From positions 2,999,501 to 3,063,500 of the forward strand of contig NZ_CP020100.1 in assembly GCF_002056295.1 (NCBI RefSeq): 64,000 nt of DNA. The letters are read 5' to 3'. Shown here piece by piece: positions 29,830 through 39,280 of this stretch. The first letter of the stretch is position 1. Each line of letters opens with the position of its first letter. This DNA comes from Halopseudomonas phragmitis (lineage in GTDB: Bacteria; Pseudomonadota; Gammaproteobacteria; Pseudomonadales; Pseudomonadaceae). The notes beneath the pieces were generated by a model. It saw only the letters and a program-made list of their open reading frames with translations. It ran no database searches and was not told the origin of the DNA. The position numbers and the translations under genes are program-made.

Positions 29830-29858
29830 TTGACTTCTCGCAAGCGAAGACGCATTAT
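29830..29858 (+). promoter_or_regulatory. Probable sigma-70 promoter of aceA
   Basis: TTGACT (5/6) and CATTAT (4/6) are separated by exactly 17 bp, directly downstream of the TGTAGT/ACTACA operator. The start site would be near 29865. Confidence 0.5.
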
Positions 29859-30231
29859 TGCCCCGCTCCCGCTAGCCAGAGACTCTGAATGAGCCTCCGG
29901 ATCGGCTCCGAAACCAAAGGACCGATGCGTGTCACAACAGCCCAGAAGGCGGTTCGACGAGGTGGCGACTGGAACGAAAGTTGTCCTGAGGGACGGGGAA
30001 GCGATTTAACGTATCAGCCTGCATGACAGGTTTAGCCAGTCCGACACATGTCCCAAGTGACGAGTCGGTGGCACGGTCATCGTCTGTTCGTCACAGCCCC
30101 CATTCTGAACGGACTATCTGCTTTCTTCCTCCAGTTTGCCCTTCCTATGTCAACCCTTGACGGCAGTTCCGTTTGGCGGGAACAGGGTCACAAATCGTGC
30201 TGAACCTACTGCAAACTGTGAAGGATTGACC

Positions 30232-31827
30232 ATGTCAGCTTATCAAAACGATATCAAGGCCGTTGCCGCTCTGAAAGAGAAGTTCGGCAGCAGCTGGAGC
30301 GCTATCAACCCCGAGTCCGTCGCCCGTATGCGTGCTCAGAACCGCTTCAAGACCGGTCTGGAAATCGCTCAATACACCGCCGATATCATGCGCAAAGACA
30401 TGGAAGAGTATGACGCCGACTCCTCCGTCTACACCCAGTCGCTGGGCTGCTGGCACGGCTTCATCGGTCAGCAGAAGCTGATCTCGATCAAGAAGCACCT
30501 GAAGACCACCAACAAGCGTTACCTGTACCTGTCCGGCTGGATGGTTGCTGCACTGCGCTCCGACTTCGGTCCGCTGCCTGACCAGTCCATGCACGAGAAA
30601 ACCGCTGTTTCCGACCTGATCGAAGAGCTGTACACCTTCCTGCGTCAGGCCGACAGCCGCGAACTGGACCTGCTGTTCACCGCTCTGGACGCCGCTCGTG
30701 AAGCTGGCGATACCGCCAAGGCTGCAGAGATCCAGAGCCAGATCGACAACTACGAAACTCACATCGTACCGATCATCGCTGACATCGACGCCGGCTTCGG
30801 TAACCCGGAAGCCACCTACCTGCTGGCCAAGCGCATGATCGAAGCTGGTGCTTGCTGCATCCAGATCGAAAACCAGGTATCTGACGAGAAGCAGTGTGGC
30901 CACCAGGACGGTAAAGTAACCGTTCCGCATGCCGACTTCCTCGCCAAGATCGCTGCCGTTCGTTACGCCTTCCTTGAGCTGGGCATCGACAACGGCGTGA
31001 TCGTTGCTCGTACCGACTCTCTGGGTGCCGGCCTGACCAAGCAGATCGCTGTTACCAACCAGCCGGGCGACCTCGGCGACCTGTACAACTCCTTCCTGGA
31101 TTGCGAAGAAATCTCCGAAGCCGAACTCGGCAACGGCGACGTCGTCATCAAGCGCGAAGGCAAACTGCTGCGTCCCAAGCGCCTGCCGTCCAACCTGTTC
31201 CAGTTCCGCGCTGGCACTGGCGAAGACCGCTGCGTTCTGGACTGCATCACCAGCCTGCAAAACGGTGCCGACCTGCTGTGGATCGAAACCGAGAAGCCGC
31301 ACGTTGGTCAGATCAAGGCCATGGTTGACCGCATCCGCGAAGTCATCCCGAACGCCAAGCTGGTTTACAACAACAGCCCGTCGTTCAACTGGACCCTGAA
31401 CTTCCGTCAGCAGGTATTCGATGCGATGGTTGCCGAAGGCAAGGATGTTTCTGCCTACGATCGCGCCAACCTGATGAGCGTCGACTACGACGAAACCGAA
31501 CTGGCCCAACTGGCGGACGAGAAGATCCGTACCTTCCAGCGTGACGGTTCTGCTCAGGCTGGTATCTTCCACCACCTGATCACTCTGCCGACCTATCACA
31601 CTGCTGCTCTGTCGACCGACAACCTGGCCAAAGGTTACTTCGCCGACCAAGGCATGCTGGCCTACGTGAAAGGTGTTCAGCGTCAGGAAATCCGCCAGGG
31701 TATCGCCTGCGTCAAGCACCAGAACATGGCTGGTTCTGACATTGGTGATAACCACAAGGAGTACTTCGCTGGCGAAGCTGCTCTGAAGGCTAGCGGTAAA
31801 GACAACACCATGAATCAGTTCGGCTAA
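30232..31827 (+). CDS. aceA: Isocitrate lyase
   Basis: This 531-residue enzyme of the glyoxylate shunt cleaves isocitrate to succinate and glyoxylate. It belongs to the longer subfamily typical of Pseudomonas (531 residues, about 100 more than E. coli AceA). The catalytic motif KQCGH is at 220-224, with the metal-binding segment DIDAGFGN near 184-191. Codon use is strongly biased, with many GCT/CGT and CTG codons, fitting high expression. The ATG at 30232 gives the known N-terminus MSAYQNDIKA. A strong terminator follows the stop by 40 bp. Confidence 0.96.
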   Translation: MSAYQNDIKAVAALKEKFGSSWSAINPESVARMRAQNRFKTGLEIAQYTADIMRKDMEEYDADSSVYTQSLGCWHGFIGQQKLISIKKHLKTTNKRYLYLSGWMVAALRSDFGPLPDQSMHEKTAVSDLIEELYTFLRQADSRELDLLFTALDAAREAGDTAKAAEIQSQIDNYETHIVPIIADIDAGFGNPEATYLLAKRMIEAGACCIQIENQVSDEKQCGHQDGKVTVPHADFLAKIAAVRYAFLELGIDNGVIVARTDSLGAGLTKQIAVTNQPGDLGDLYNSFLDCEEISEAELGNGDVVIKREGKLLRPKRLPSNLFQFRAGTGEDRCVLDCITSLQNGADLLWIETEKPHVGQIKAMVDRIREVIPNAKLVYNNSPSFNWTLNFRQQVFDAMVAEGKDVSAYDRANLMSVDYDETELAQLADEKIRTFQRDGSAQAGIFHHLITLPTYHTAALSTDNLAKGYFADQGMLAYVKGVQRQEIRQGIACVKHQNMAGSDIGDNHKEYFAGEAALKASGKDNTMNQFG

Positions 31828-31867
31828 TCACCGATAGGTTCACCGGGTTCGCCCGGTTGTCAGAAAG

Positions 31868-31891
31868 AGGCCACCTTCGGGTGGCCTTTTT
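31868..31891 (+). terminator. Intrinsic terminator of aceA
   Basis: AGGCCACC-TTCG-GGTGGCCT is a perfect 8-bp stem with a stable UUCG loop, followed by TTTTTC. Confidence 0.92.
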
Positions 31892-32009
31892 CGTGATGGG
31901 CCTGCGTATTACCCGCGAGTCGCGTACAATGCGCCCTGCCCTGCCGGTCTCTCCGGCCCCGATTGATCAAAGCCGCCAAGGCATCCGTACAATAGGTAAA
32001 AGATTCAGC

Positions 32010-32456
32010 ATGGCTCGCCTGAACCTCGTATTCCCCGATGACCAGTTCTACTTCACCACACAGCTGACCGTTCGTATCACCGATATCAACGCCGGTAAGC
32101 ATCTGGCCAATGACTCGATGATTTCGATGATCTCCGAAGCCAGAGCCCGGTTTCTGTACCAGTTTGGTATTGAAGAAGTTGGCGAGAATGACACTGGGAT
32201 TATCGTCACCGATCTTGCCACCACCTACAAGCGCGAGGCCTTTGCCCGTGACCGGCTGATCTTTGAAGTGGGCCTGATGGATCTGAACAGATACGGTGGT
32301 GATATCATCTTCCGCATCAGTAAGGCCGAAGGCGGTGAGCTGGTAGCCCTGGCAAAATCAGGGTTTGTCTTCTATGACTTCACCACATCCAAGGTAGTAC
32401 CCATGCCCGAAGACTTCCGTCTGCGCTTTCCCGGAGCCAATTACCTTGAGTACTGA
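32010..32456 (+). CDS. Hotdog-fold thioesterase family protein
   Basis: From the ATG at 32010 the product is 148 residues. The hotdog-fold signature is visible in RITDINAGKHLANDSMISMISEARARFL, which is close to the 4-hydroxybenzoyl-CoA thioesterase pattern. TDLATTYKREAFARDRLIFEVGL and LVALAKSGFVFYDF follow. Such proteins hydrolyse acyl-CoA esters in the cytoplasm; the substrate is unknown. The longer opening to 31857 overlaps the aceA terminator and is rejected. It is transcribed separately from aceA and ends at a strong terminator. Confidence 0.85.
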   Translation: MARLNLVFPDDQFYFTTQLTVRITDINAGKHLANDSMISMISEARARFLYQFGIEEVGENDTGIIVTDLATTYKREAFARDRLIFEVGLMDLNRYGGDIIFRISKAEGGELVALAKSGFVFYDFTTSKVVPMPEDFRLRFPGANYLEY

Positions 32457-32480
32457 GTTTAGTTTGGCGCAGAGCTGACA

Positions 32481-32510
32481 AAAAAGCCCCGGCACGAGCC
32501 GGGGCTTTTT
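32481..32510. terminator. Bidirectional terminator between the thioesterase and oprF
   Basis: AAAAAGCCCCGGC / GCCGGGGCTTTTT is a 13-bp stem with an ACGA loop, giving A- and T-tracts on both strands. A second perfect hairpin, CATGCCTGGC-AA-GCCAGGCATG (32515-32536), lies between it and the oprF stop. Confidence 0.9.
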
Positions 32511-32550
32511 TGTTCATGCCTGGCAAGCCAGGCATGGGATTGAGTTCGAC

Positions 32551-33510
32551 TTAGCGAACTTCAACCTGTGCTTCAACTTCAGCTTCAACACGACGGTTCA
32601 TCGCGCGACCTTCGTCGGTACTGTTATCGGCGATCGGGCGGGACTCGCCGTAGCCAACAGCACTAACGCGGGACGGCTCAACGCCTTCGTCGATCAGAGC
32701 CTGACGAACTGCATTGGCGCGACGCTCGGACAGACCCTGGTTATAGGCATCCGAACCGACAGAGTCGGTGTGACCTTCAACGGTGGTGGTGACCGACGGG
32801 TAGGTCTTCATGAATTCGGCCAGGCTCTGGATGTCCTGACGGAATTCTGGGCGGATGCTGTCGCGGTCGAAGTCAAACTTGACGTCCAGTTCAACGCGGA
32901 CCGACTGCATGACCGGCTCAGGAGCCGGAGCAGGTGCAGGTGCCGGGGCAGGTGCCGGAGCAACAACCGGAGCCGGCTTGCCACCGAAGTTCAGCCCCAT
33001 GCCAACACCGGCTTGCCACTCGGTGTTGCTGCTGTCGAAGCCGTACAGCACGTCCAGGCCAGCCTTGACATAGAAATTGTCGCTCAGGTACTGCTTGACG
33101 CCAGCACCGGCCAGAGCCATGGTGGTCTTGTCACGGCTGCTGCTGGTGACCTGATCCAGTTCCTGGTGACCCAGACCGCCAGACAGGTAAGGACGGAAGT
33201 TACCAGCACCGAAGTGGTAGATGGCTTCAACGGTAGCCAGGCGGCCGTTGATGTCTTCTTTGGTCGCATCGTCTTCCAGGCTGTTGCGATAGGTGCCCAG
33301 ATTGATGTTCAGCAGAACGTCATCGGTCAGGAAGTAACCAATGCCGCCGCCCACCAGGGTGCCGTCGCTCATGTTGCGGTAGCTATCGGTGAAGTAGCGT
33401 TTGGCGAAAGCCTCAACTTCGACAGATCCGGCACCCTTGGCCATGACAGGCATGGTGGAAGCCGCGATAGCGGCGCCAACAACGATACCCACAGTGTTTT
33501 TCAATTTCAT
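32551..33510 (-). CDS. oprF: Major outer-membrane porin OprF (OmpA family)
   Basis: This 319-residue protein has a signal peptide (about 1-24) and an N-terminal eight-stranded barrel (25-175). A proline-alanine hinge (APAPAPAPAPAP near 185-200) leads to a C-terminal OmpA-like peptidoglycan-binding domain with KFDFDRDSIRPE, VEGHTDSVGSDAYNQGLSER and NRRVEAEV. OprF anchors the outer membrane and allows slow diffusion. The hinge lacks the disulfide cysteines of P. aeruginosa OprF. It lies downstream of sigX, as in other pseudomonads, and is probably SigX-dependent. Confidence 0.95.
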   Translation of the reverse strand: MKLKNTVGIVVGAAIAASTMPVMAKGAGSVEVEAFAKRYFTDSYRNMSDGTLVGGGIGYFLTDDVLLNINLGTYRNSLEDDATKEDINGRLATVEAIYHFGAGNFRPYLSGGLGHQELDQVTSSSRDKTTMALAGAGVKQYLSDNFYVKAGLDVLYGFDSSNTEWQAGVGMGLNFGGKPAPVVAPAPAPAPAPAPAPEPVMQSVRVELDVKFDFDRDSIRPEFRQDIQSLAEFMKTYPSVTTTVEGHTDSVGSDAYNQGLSERRANAVRQALIDEGVEPSRVSAVGYGESRPIADNSTDEGRAMNRRVEAEVEAQVEVR

Positions 33511-33605
33511 CTTTGAATCCCCATATAATCCATTAGGACACTAGGTTTGCGCACAACACAGGCGCAAGTATAACAGAAATACAACAATTTCAATATGCGA
33601 GCGAT

Positions 33606-34187
33606 CTAAAAAGGATTGTCGATATGCTTTCTGAGTTTTTCCAAGGCGCGCTTGTAACGCATCTTGGTGGCACTTAGCCCCATATGCATGATGTCGGCAA
33701 TCTCTTGAAACTCCAACTCGGCAATAAAACGCAACACTAAAATTTCTCTGTCTACAGGGTTCACATGGACCAGGAAACGGTCAAGACTGGTGCGCTCGGC
33801 AACACTCTCTTCCTGTTCATGATGTTCATCCTGCGGATCCAGGCTTAGTGCATCCAGCAAGCGCTTTTTGCGCTTCTCCTTGCGGTACTGAGTAATACAT
33901 TCGTTATAGGTAATACTATATAGCCAGGTTTTGAACTTGGCCTTTCCTTCAAAATGTCTCAGGCCATGCAGAACTTTAAGCATGACTTCCTGACAGACAT
34001 CATCTGCGTCACGCTCGTTACCAAGATAGCGTGCACAAACATTGAACAGCGTGCGCTGATAACGGCGCATCAACTCTTCATAGGCCGTGGTCGTATGAAA
34101 CAGCTCGCTGTTGGCCTTGGCCACCAGCTCTTCGTCCGAGAGTTCGGCAGGTCGATAACGGGTACGGGCTACGCTGGGCGGACTCAA
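33606..34187 (-). CDS. sigX: ECF RNA polymerase sigma factor SigX
   Basis: This extracytoplasmic-function sigma factor has region 2 in YEELMRRYQRTLFNVCARYL with DADDVCQEVMLKVLHGLRHF and KTWLYSITYNECI. Region 4 is VNPVDREILVLRFIAELEFQEIADIMHM followed by TKMRYKRALEKLRKH. SigX responds to envelope stress and controls oprF and fatty-acid genes. No ATG is available. A TTG at 34187 gives 193 residues and aligns with my memory of the P. aeruginosa N-terminus. A GTG at 34229, directly after cmpX, would add 14 residues. Neither has a strong ribosome site. Confidence 0.9.
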   Translation of the reverse strand: MSPPSVARTRYRPAELSDEELVAKANSELFHTTTAYEELMRRYQRTLFNVCARYLGNERDADDVCQEVMLKVLHGLRHFEGKAKFKTWLYSITYNECITQYRKEKRKKRLLDALSLDPQDEHHEQEESVAERTSLDRFLVHVNPVDREILVLRFIAELEFQEIADIMHMGLSATKMRYKRALEKLRKHIDNPF

Positions 34188-34220
34188 AATAGATCGTCGC
34201 GACGTGTCAGTATTAAGGGA

Positions 34221-34239
34221 GTCCCGCACTCAGCGGGAC
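34221..34239 (-). terminator. Hairpin across the cmpX stop codon
   Basis: GTCCCGC / GCGGGAC is a perfect 7-bp stem with a 5-nt loop that includes the cmpX stop codon. It could attenuate read-through into sigX; there is no long T-tract. Confidence 0.4.
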
Positions 34240-35051
34240 ACTCGCTCATCAATCAAAGTGCGGTTTGACACCGAAATAATGGCACCCTCATCGTCGACCA
34301 GCGTGGTTTTGACTGTACCAATTTCGTCAATTATCCCTTCGAGCTCGCCGACCTTGATCCGGTCACCGACCTGATACAGCTCTCGCACATAAACCCCGGC
34401 AACGATCTGACCGACGATCTGGCGACTGCCCAGACCCAGCGCCAATGCTGCGGCAGCACCAAAGGACACAAGCACGATAGCGATGACCGTATTGAGTAAC
34501 GCAGTTTCAATCTGCAGCTGACCGATCGCCAGTGACACCGTGATGATTACCAGCAAGCCTTGAACAAAACGTCCCAGACTGCTGGCATAGTCGACGCCGA
34601 TACTTTCAGCAGCACCCTTGACCACACCGCCAACCAGATGCGACAGCAGCAAGCCGGCCAGCAGAATCAGAGCGGCACCAAATACTTTGGGTAGATATAG
34701 TGCAAAAGCATCAAGAGTCGCAGAGACCCGGGCCAGGCCCATGGTTTCGGCAGCAGAAACGACAAAGGTCAGCACAATGAACCAATAGACGATCTTGCCC
34801 ACCACTGCTGACACCGGCGCCCGAATCCCAACCCGGCCCAGCATCTTGGTCACACCCGCCCCAGTCATCAGGCGGTCAAGCCCCAGCTTGGCCAAGCCTT
34901 TGCTAAGAATGGTATCGACGATCTTGGCTACCACGAAGCCCAACAGGATGATGAACAGCGCAGCGATCAGGTCGGGAATGAAAGAAGCCACCTTGCCCCA
35001 CAGGGTAGTCATGGCGGCAACAAAGCTTTGACTCCAGGTTTCCAGTTCCAT
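34230..35051 (-). CDS. cmpX: CmpX-type mechanosensitive ion channel (MscS-related)
   Basis: This 273-residue inner-membrane protein has about four helices and two conserved TM-helix repeats (FIPDLIAALFIILLGFVVAK, and AALILLAGLLLSHLVGGVVKG). The MscS-like pore helix is FGAAAALALGLGSRQIVGQIVAG, with the beta-domain start YQVGDRIKVGELEG. It is small for an MscS protein because the C-terminal domain is truncated, as in CmpX. In P. aeruginosa cmpX loss alters SigX activity. The ATG at 35051 is chosen; a TTG 18 bp upstream would overlap cfrX. Confidence 0.9.
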   Translation of the reverse strand: MELETWSQSFVAAMTTLWGKVASFIPDLIAALFIILLGFVVAKIVDTILSKGLAKLGLDRLMTGAGVTKMLGRVGIRAPVSAVVGKIVYWFIVLTFVVSAAETMGLARVSATLDAFALYLPKVFGAALILLAGLLLSHLVGGVVKGAAESIGVDYASSLGRFVQGLLVIITVSLAIGQLQIETALLNTVIAIVLVSFGAAAALALGLGSRQIVGQIVAGVYVRELYQVGDRIKVGELEGIIDEIGTVKTTLVDDEGAIISVSNRTLIDERVSR

Positions 35052-35065
35052 GGTTCGCTCGCTAT

Positions 35066-35317
35066 TCAATGGGGGTCAATGGATGAGTTTTCGTCGTGTT
35101 CACGACGTACCGGCTTGATATGTCTCAAACCACGCGCGCCGCCTTCAGACAAAACCCAACCCCAACGGGTAAACAGATTCAGCAGGTCGAAGATGCCACC
35201 GTGGATATGGGCCTTGTGCAGTACCCGCTCCAAACGCTGGTCATCGGTACTCTCCGACTGCTGCTCGGATGCCTGACGCATCAATTCGCGCACTCGGCGC
35301 TCAAAAGGATCTTCCAT
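35066..35317 (-). CDS. cfrX: CfrX family protein
   Basis: This 83-residue conserved cytoplasmic protein (MEDPFERRVRELMRQASEQQ...LLNLFTRWGWVLSEGG) is recognised mainly from its place upstream of cmpX-sigX-oprF and its CfrX-like sequence. Its function is unknown. It ends 14 bp before cmpX and is likely cotranscribed with it. Confidence 0.8.
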   Translation of the reverse strand: MEDPFERRVRELMRQASEQQSESTDDQRLERVLHKAHIHGGIFDLLNLFTRWGWVLSEGGARGLRHIKPVRREHDENSSIDPH

Positions 35318-35360
35318 GGCTGACCTCCGGATCAGTGGACTCCTGTTTCAGACGCACGCC

Positions 35361-35388
35361 GACCGGTCAGTGTCACCACTGACCGGTC
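35361..35388. promoter_or_regulatory. Perfect 12-bp hairpin between rraA and cfrX
   Basis: GACCGGTCAGTG-TCAC-CACTGACCGGTC is a perfect palindromic hairpin with no T-tract. It separates rraA from cfrX and may end the ppsA-rraA transcript or act as an operator for the cfrX-cmpX-sigX unit. Confidence 0.55.
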
Positions 35389-35427
35389 ATGAGAGCCCAT
35401 TAAACCAGAATGCCCGCCACGCCTTAT

Positions 35428-35916
35428 TTATTCAGGCATACTCAAAGGCTCGGCTGAGACGATGATGCCGTTGTTGTCGGCATATACGTACTCACCCGGT
35501 TTGAAGGTGACACCGCCAAAGGTGACAGCCACGTTCAGGTCGCCAATCCCCCGCTTGTCGGTCTTCATCGGGTGACTGGCCAGCGCCTGAATACCGAGCG
35601 CGGTCTGGGCCAGTACATCGACGTCCCGTACACAGCCGTAGACGATGATGCCTTCCCAGCCATTACTGGCTGCTTTCTCAGCCAGCATGTCGCCCAGCAG
35701 TGCCCGGCGCATGGAGCCGCCACCATCGACTACCATGACCTTGCCACGGCCATCCTGCTCGACCTGCTCCTTGACCACCGAGTTGTCTTCGAAACATTTG
35801 ACCGTGACAATCTGGCCGCCGAAGGAGTCATGACCACCGAAGTTGCTGAACATCGGTTCGACCACGGCGACGTCAGGATAGGCGTCACACAGATCCGGGG
35901 TTACATAGTGCTGCAT
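35428..35916 (-). CDS. rraA: RraA-like protein (RNase E inhibitor / HMG aldolase fold)
   Basis: This 162-residue protein of the RraA fold has [20 protein letters not shown], then [21 protein letters not shown] and [12 protein letters not shown]. The GDMLAxxA...G.RD pattern also occurs in 4-hydroxy-4-methyl-2-oxoglutarate/oxaloacetate decarboxylase aldolases. E. coli-type RraA binds RNase E and modulates mRNA decay; aldolase activity is an alternative given the neighbouring PEP synthase. AGGAGC precedes the ATG. It starts 16 bp after ppsA, so the two are probably an operon. Confidence 0.88.
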   Translation of the reverse strand: MQHYVTPDLCDAYPDVAVVEPMFSNFGGHDSFGGQIVTVKCFEDNSVVKEQVEQDGRGKVMVVDGGGSMRRALLGDMLAEKAASNGWEGIIVYGCVRDVDVLAQTALGIQALASHPMKTDKRGIGDLNVAVTFGGVTFKPGEYVYADNNGIIVSAEPLSMPE

Positions 35917-35932
35917 AGGTAGCTCCTTGCGC

Positions 35933-38302
35933 TTAGTTCTGACCTTCGGCCAGGAAGAACCAGGTATCCATTACCGAATCGGGGTTGAGCGATACGGTAT
36001 CGATGCCCTGCTCCATCAGCCACTTGGCCAGATCCGGATGATCAGAAGGCCCCTGACCGCAGATGCCGATGTACTTTCCGGCAGCGCGGCAAGCGCTGAT
36101 GGCGTTGGACAGCAGCTTTTTGACCGCGGCATTACGCTCATCAAACAGGTGGGCAATGATGCCGGAGTCGCGATCCAGCCCCAATGTCAACTGAGTCAGG
36201 TCGTTGGAACCGATCGAGAAGCCGTCGAAGTGCTCAAGGAACTCTTCGGCCAGCAGCGCATTGGCCGGCAACTCGCACATCATGATCAGACGCAAGCCAT
36301 TGTCGCCACGCTTGAGGCCGTTTTCGGCCAGCAGTTCAACGACCTGCTTGGCTTCGCCGACGGTACGCACAAACGGCACCATGATTTCGACGTTGGTCAG
36401 CCCCATGACATCGCGCACGCGCTTCATTGCCCGGCACTCGAGTTCAAAACAGTCGCGGAACGAGTCGCTGATATAGCGCGAAGCGCCACGGAAGCCCAGC
36501 ATCGGGTTTTCTTCTTCCGGTTCGTACAGACGACCGCCGATCAGGTTGGCGTATTCGTTGGACTTGAAGTCGGACAGTCGCACAATGACCTTTTTCGGCC
36601 AGAAGGCCGCAGCCAGGGTGCTGACACCCTCAACCAGCTTCTCGACATAGAAGTCGACCGGGTCGGGGTAGCCGGCGATGCGCTTTTCGACGCTGTCCTT
36701 GACGTCCGCCGGCAGGCTGGCGAAGTTCAGCAGCGCCTTGGGATGCACGCCGATCATGCGGTTGATGATGAACTCCAGACGGGCCAGTCCTACGCCCTCA
36801 TTGGGCAGATTGGCGAAGTCGAAGGCGCGATCAGGGTTGCCGACGTTCATCATGATCTTGAATGGCAGCGGCGGCATGGCATCAACGCTGTTGGTGCGGA
36901 TATCGAACGACAACTGGCCATCGTAAATCAGTCCGGTATCACCTTCGGCGCAGGAAACGGTAACTTCCTGGCCATCTCTGAGCTCGCTGGTGGCGTTGCC
37001 ACAGCCGACCACAGCCGGAATACCCAGCTCACGAGCAATGATCGCCGCGTGACAGGTGCGACCACCGCGATTGGTGACGATGGCGCTGGCGCGCTTCATG
37101 ATCGGTTCCCAGTCCGGATCGGTCATGTCCGAGACCAGCACATCGCCTGGCTGCACCTTGTCCATTTCCGAGACATCATGAATGACCTTGACCGGGCCAG
37201 AACCAATCCGCTGACCAATGGCTCGACCTTCGACCAGTACCTTGCCTTTTTCCTTGAGCAGGTAACGCTCCATGACATTGGCATTGCTACGGCTTTTGAC
37301 CGTTTCAGGGCGCGCCTGAACGATATACAGCTTTCCATCGTCTCCGTCCTTGGCCCACTCAATATCCATCGGCCGGTCGTAATGCTTCTCGATGATCAGC
37401 GCCTGCTTTGCCAGGTTGACCACTTCCTCATCGCTGATACAGAAACGTGCCCGCTCGGCCTTGTCGACATCAACGGTCTTGACTGAACGACCGGCCTTGG
37501 CCTCTTCGCCATAGATCATCTTGATCGCCTTGCTGCCCAGATTGCGGCGCAGGATCGACGGCCGCCCGGCTTCCAGGGTCGGCTTGTGTACGTAGAATTC
37601 ATCGGGGTTGACCGCACCCTGCACCACGGTCTCACCCAAACCGTAGGCACCAGTGATAAAGACCACGTCACGGAAACCCGACTCGGTGTCCAGGGTGAAC
37701 ATTACCCCGGCGGTGCCAGTTTCCGAGCGCACCATACGCTGCACACCAGCTGATAGCGCCACGCCCTTGTGGTCGAAGCCCTGGTGGACCCGGTAGGCGA
37801 TGGCGCGATCATTGAACAGAGAGGCGAAGACTTCCTTGCAGGCGCGGATCACGTTATCGACGCCGCGAATATTAAGGAAGGTTTCCTGCTGGCCGGCAAA
37901 GGATGCGTCTGGCAGGTCTTCAGCAGTAGCCGAGGAGCGCACGGCTACTGCCAGATTGTCATTGCCCGCAGAAAGCTCAACGAAGGCCTTGCGGATCGCC
38001 TCGTCCAAAGCGGCAGGGAATTGAGCATCCATTACCCACTGACGGATTTGCGCACCGGTTTGCGCCAGGGCGTTGACGTCGTCGACATCCAGCGCATCGA
38101 GGGCTGCATGGATGCGGTCGTTCAGACCACTTTGTTCGAGGAAGTCACGATAGGCCTGGGCGGTAGTGGCGAAGCCACCAGGAACCGACACACCGGCGTG
38201 GGACAGGTTGCTGATCATTTCACCCAGGGAAGCGTTCTTGCCGCCTACCCGCTCAACATCACCAACGCCCAGCTGTTCGAAGGACACTACGTACTCTAAC
38301 AA
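35933..38302 (-). CDS. ppsA: Phosphoenolpyruvate synthase
   Basis: This enzyme converts pyruvate and ATP to PEP, AMP and phosphate for gluconeogenesis. The product is 789 residues from a TTG start at 38302. GGAGA lies eight bases upstream, and the following [24 protein letters not shown] matches the known N-terminus over its first residues. No ATG fits, and the opening to 38395 has no homology. The ATP-grasp domain is at the N-terminus, the phosphohistidine in [15 protein letters not shown] near residue 418, and the PEP-binding TIM barrel with [11 protein letters not shown] and the CGQGPSD cysteine at the C-terminus. It is divergent from its regulator ppsR. Confidence 0.95.
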   Translation of the reverse strand: MLEYVVSFEQLGVGDVERVGGKNASLGEMISNLSHAGVSVPGGFATTAQAYRDFLEQSGLNDRIHAALDALDVDDVNALAQTGAQIRQWVMDAQFPAALDEAIRKAFVELSAGNDNLAVAVRSSATAEDLPDASFAGQQETFLNIRGVDNVIRACKEVFASLFNDRAIAYRVHQGFDHKGVALSAGVQRMVRSETGTAGVMFTLDTESGFRDVVFITGAYGLGETVVQGAVNPDEFYVHKPTLEAGRPSILRRNLGSKAIKMIYGEEAKAGRSVKTVDVDKAERARFCISDEEVVNLAKQALIIEKHYDRPMDIEWAKDGDDGKLYIVQARPETVKSRSNANVMERYLLKEKGKVLVEGRAIGQRIGSGPVKVIHDVSEMDKVQPGDVLVSDMTDPDWEPIMKRASAIVTNRGGRTCHAAIIARELGIPAVVGCGNATSELRDGQEVTVSCAEGDTGLIYDGQLSFDIRTNSVDAMPPLPFKIMMNVGNPDRAFDFANLPNEGVGLARLEFIINRMIGVHPKALLNFASLPADVKDSVEKRIAGYPDPVDFYVEKLVEGVSTLAAAFWPKKVIVRLSDFKSNEYANLIGGRLYEPEEENPMLGFRGASRYISDSFRDCFELECRAMKRVRDVMGLTNVEIMVPFVRTVGEAKQVVELLAENGLKRGDNGLRLIMMCELPANALLAEEFLEHFDGFSIGSNDLTQLTLGLDRDSGIIAHLFDERNAAVKKLLSNAISACRAAGKYIGICGQGPSDHPDLAKWLMEQGIDTVSLNPDSVMDTWFFLAEGQN

Positions 38303-38454
38303 GGTGATCTCTCCGTAAATCGATAAGTTGAGTGGCGCATGCCACAAACCAGACTGTCTGGCCTGAATGTGACAAATGCGCCACAATGCCGGCAAGGAGC
38401 CTCAGGCTCGTTACCGCAGCACTCAGCCAATCAGGACATCTTAAGGCCTCGCGC

Positions 38455-39273
38455 ATGAAACGCACCGCTTTTTTCATCTCGGATGGTACCGGTATTACCG
38501 CAGAAACTCTCGGTCAAAGCCTGCTCACGCAGTTTGAAAACATTCAGTTCACCAAACGGCTGCGGCCCTACGTGGATACCATCGAAAAAGCGCGAAACAT
38601 GGTACAACAAATCAATGCGGCTGCCGAGCAAGATGGGGCACGTCCGATCATCTTCGATACCGTGGTCAACAAGGAAATTCGTGAAGAACTGGCCAAGGCC
38701 AATGCCTTCATGATCGACATCTTCTCCTCATTCCTGGCCCCGCTGGAGCAGGAACTGGGTGACGGTTCCTCCTACTCGGTCGGCAAGTCGCACTCTATTC
38801 AGCACAACGCTCACTACAAGGATCGTATTGATGCCGTGCACTTCGCCATGGACAATGACGATGGTGCCCGCACCCATTACTACAATGAAGCCGATATCAT
38901 TCTGGTCGGGGTCTCGCGCTGCGGCAAAACTCCTTCCTGCCTTTATATGGCCCTGCAATATGGCATCCGTGCGGCCAATTACCCCCTGACCGAAGATGAC
39001 ATGGAGCGCCTGCAACTACCGGCCGCGCTCAAACAGCACAAGCACAAGCTCTTCGGCCTTACCATTGACCCCGACAGGCTGGCCAGCATCCGCAATGAAC
39101 GCCGGCCAAACAGCCGTTATGCCAGCTTTGCCCAGTGCGAGTTCGAAGTTCGCGAAGTGGAAAACCTGTTCCGCCGCGAGAACATCGACTTCATCAACTC
39201 GACGCACTTTTCGGTCGAAGAGATTTCCGCCAAGATTCTGGTCCAGATGGGCATTGAGCGCCGGCTGAAATAA
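38455..39273 (+). CDS. ppsR: PEP synthase regulatory kinase/phosphorylase (PSRP)
   Basis: This 272-residue bifunctional enzyme inactivates PpsA by ADP-dependent phosphorylation and reactivates it by phosphorolysis. The start [20 protein letters not shown] is typical, and the P-loop GVSRCGKTP is at 152-160. [13 protein letters not shown] and the [13 protein letters not shown]-terminus complete the family pattern. The ATG at 38455 gives the normal length. It faces its target gene ppsA across 152 bp. Confidence 0.95.
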   Translation: MKRTAFFISDGTGITAETLGQSLLTQFENIQFTKRLRPYVDTIEKARNMVQQINAAAEQDGARPIIFDTVVNKEIREELAKANAFMIDIFSSFLAPLEQELGDGSSYSVGKSHSIQHNAHYKDRIDAVHFAMDNDDGARTHYYNEADIILVGVSRCGKTPSCLYMALQYGIRAANYPLTEDDMERLQLPAALKQHKHKLFGLTIDPDRLASIRNERRPNSRYASFAQCEFEVREVENLFRRENIDFINSTHFSVEEISAKILVQMGIERRLK

Positions 39274-39280
39274 TTGTGGG

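Larger units (their letters stand above)
29764..30231 (+). other. 468-bp upstream region of aceA
   Basis: No gene is seen. It contains a TGTAGTG/CACTACA operator at 29798-29823 and a sigma-70 promoter (TTGACT 29830-29835, 17-bp spacer, CATTAT 29853-29858). It ends in a leader of about 365 nt if that promoter is used. Small hairpins are present, but I recognise no riboswitch or sRNA. Confidence 0.55.

Noticed and set aside
30235-31755. 506-codon opening antisense to aceA
   Set aside because: It lies wholly within isocitrate lyase. The codon bias of the real gene explains it, and no ribosome site or homology is seen.
32900-32965. Short-period repeat that looks like a tandem DNA repeat
   Set aside because: It encodes the Pro-Ala hinge of OprF and is explained by the protein.
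35927-37486. 519-codon opening antisense to ppsA
   Set aside because: It is a shadow of the conserved ppsA reading frame, with no recognisable domain. GC-biased codon use creates such long antisense frames.
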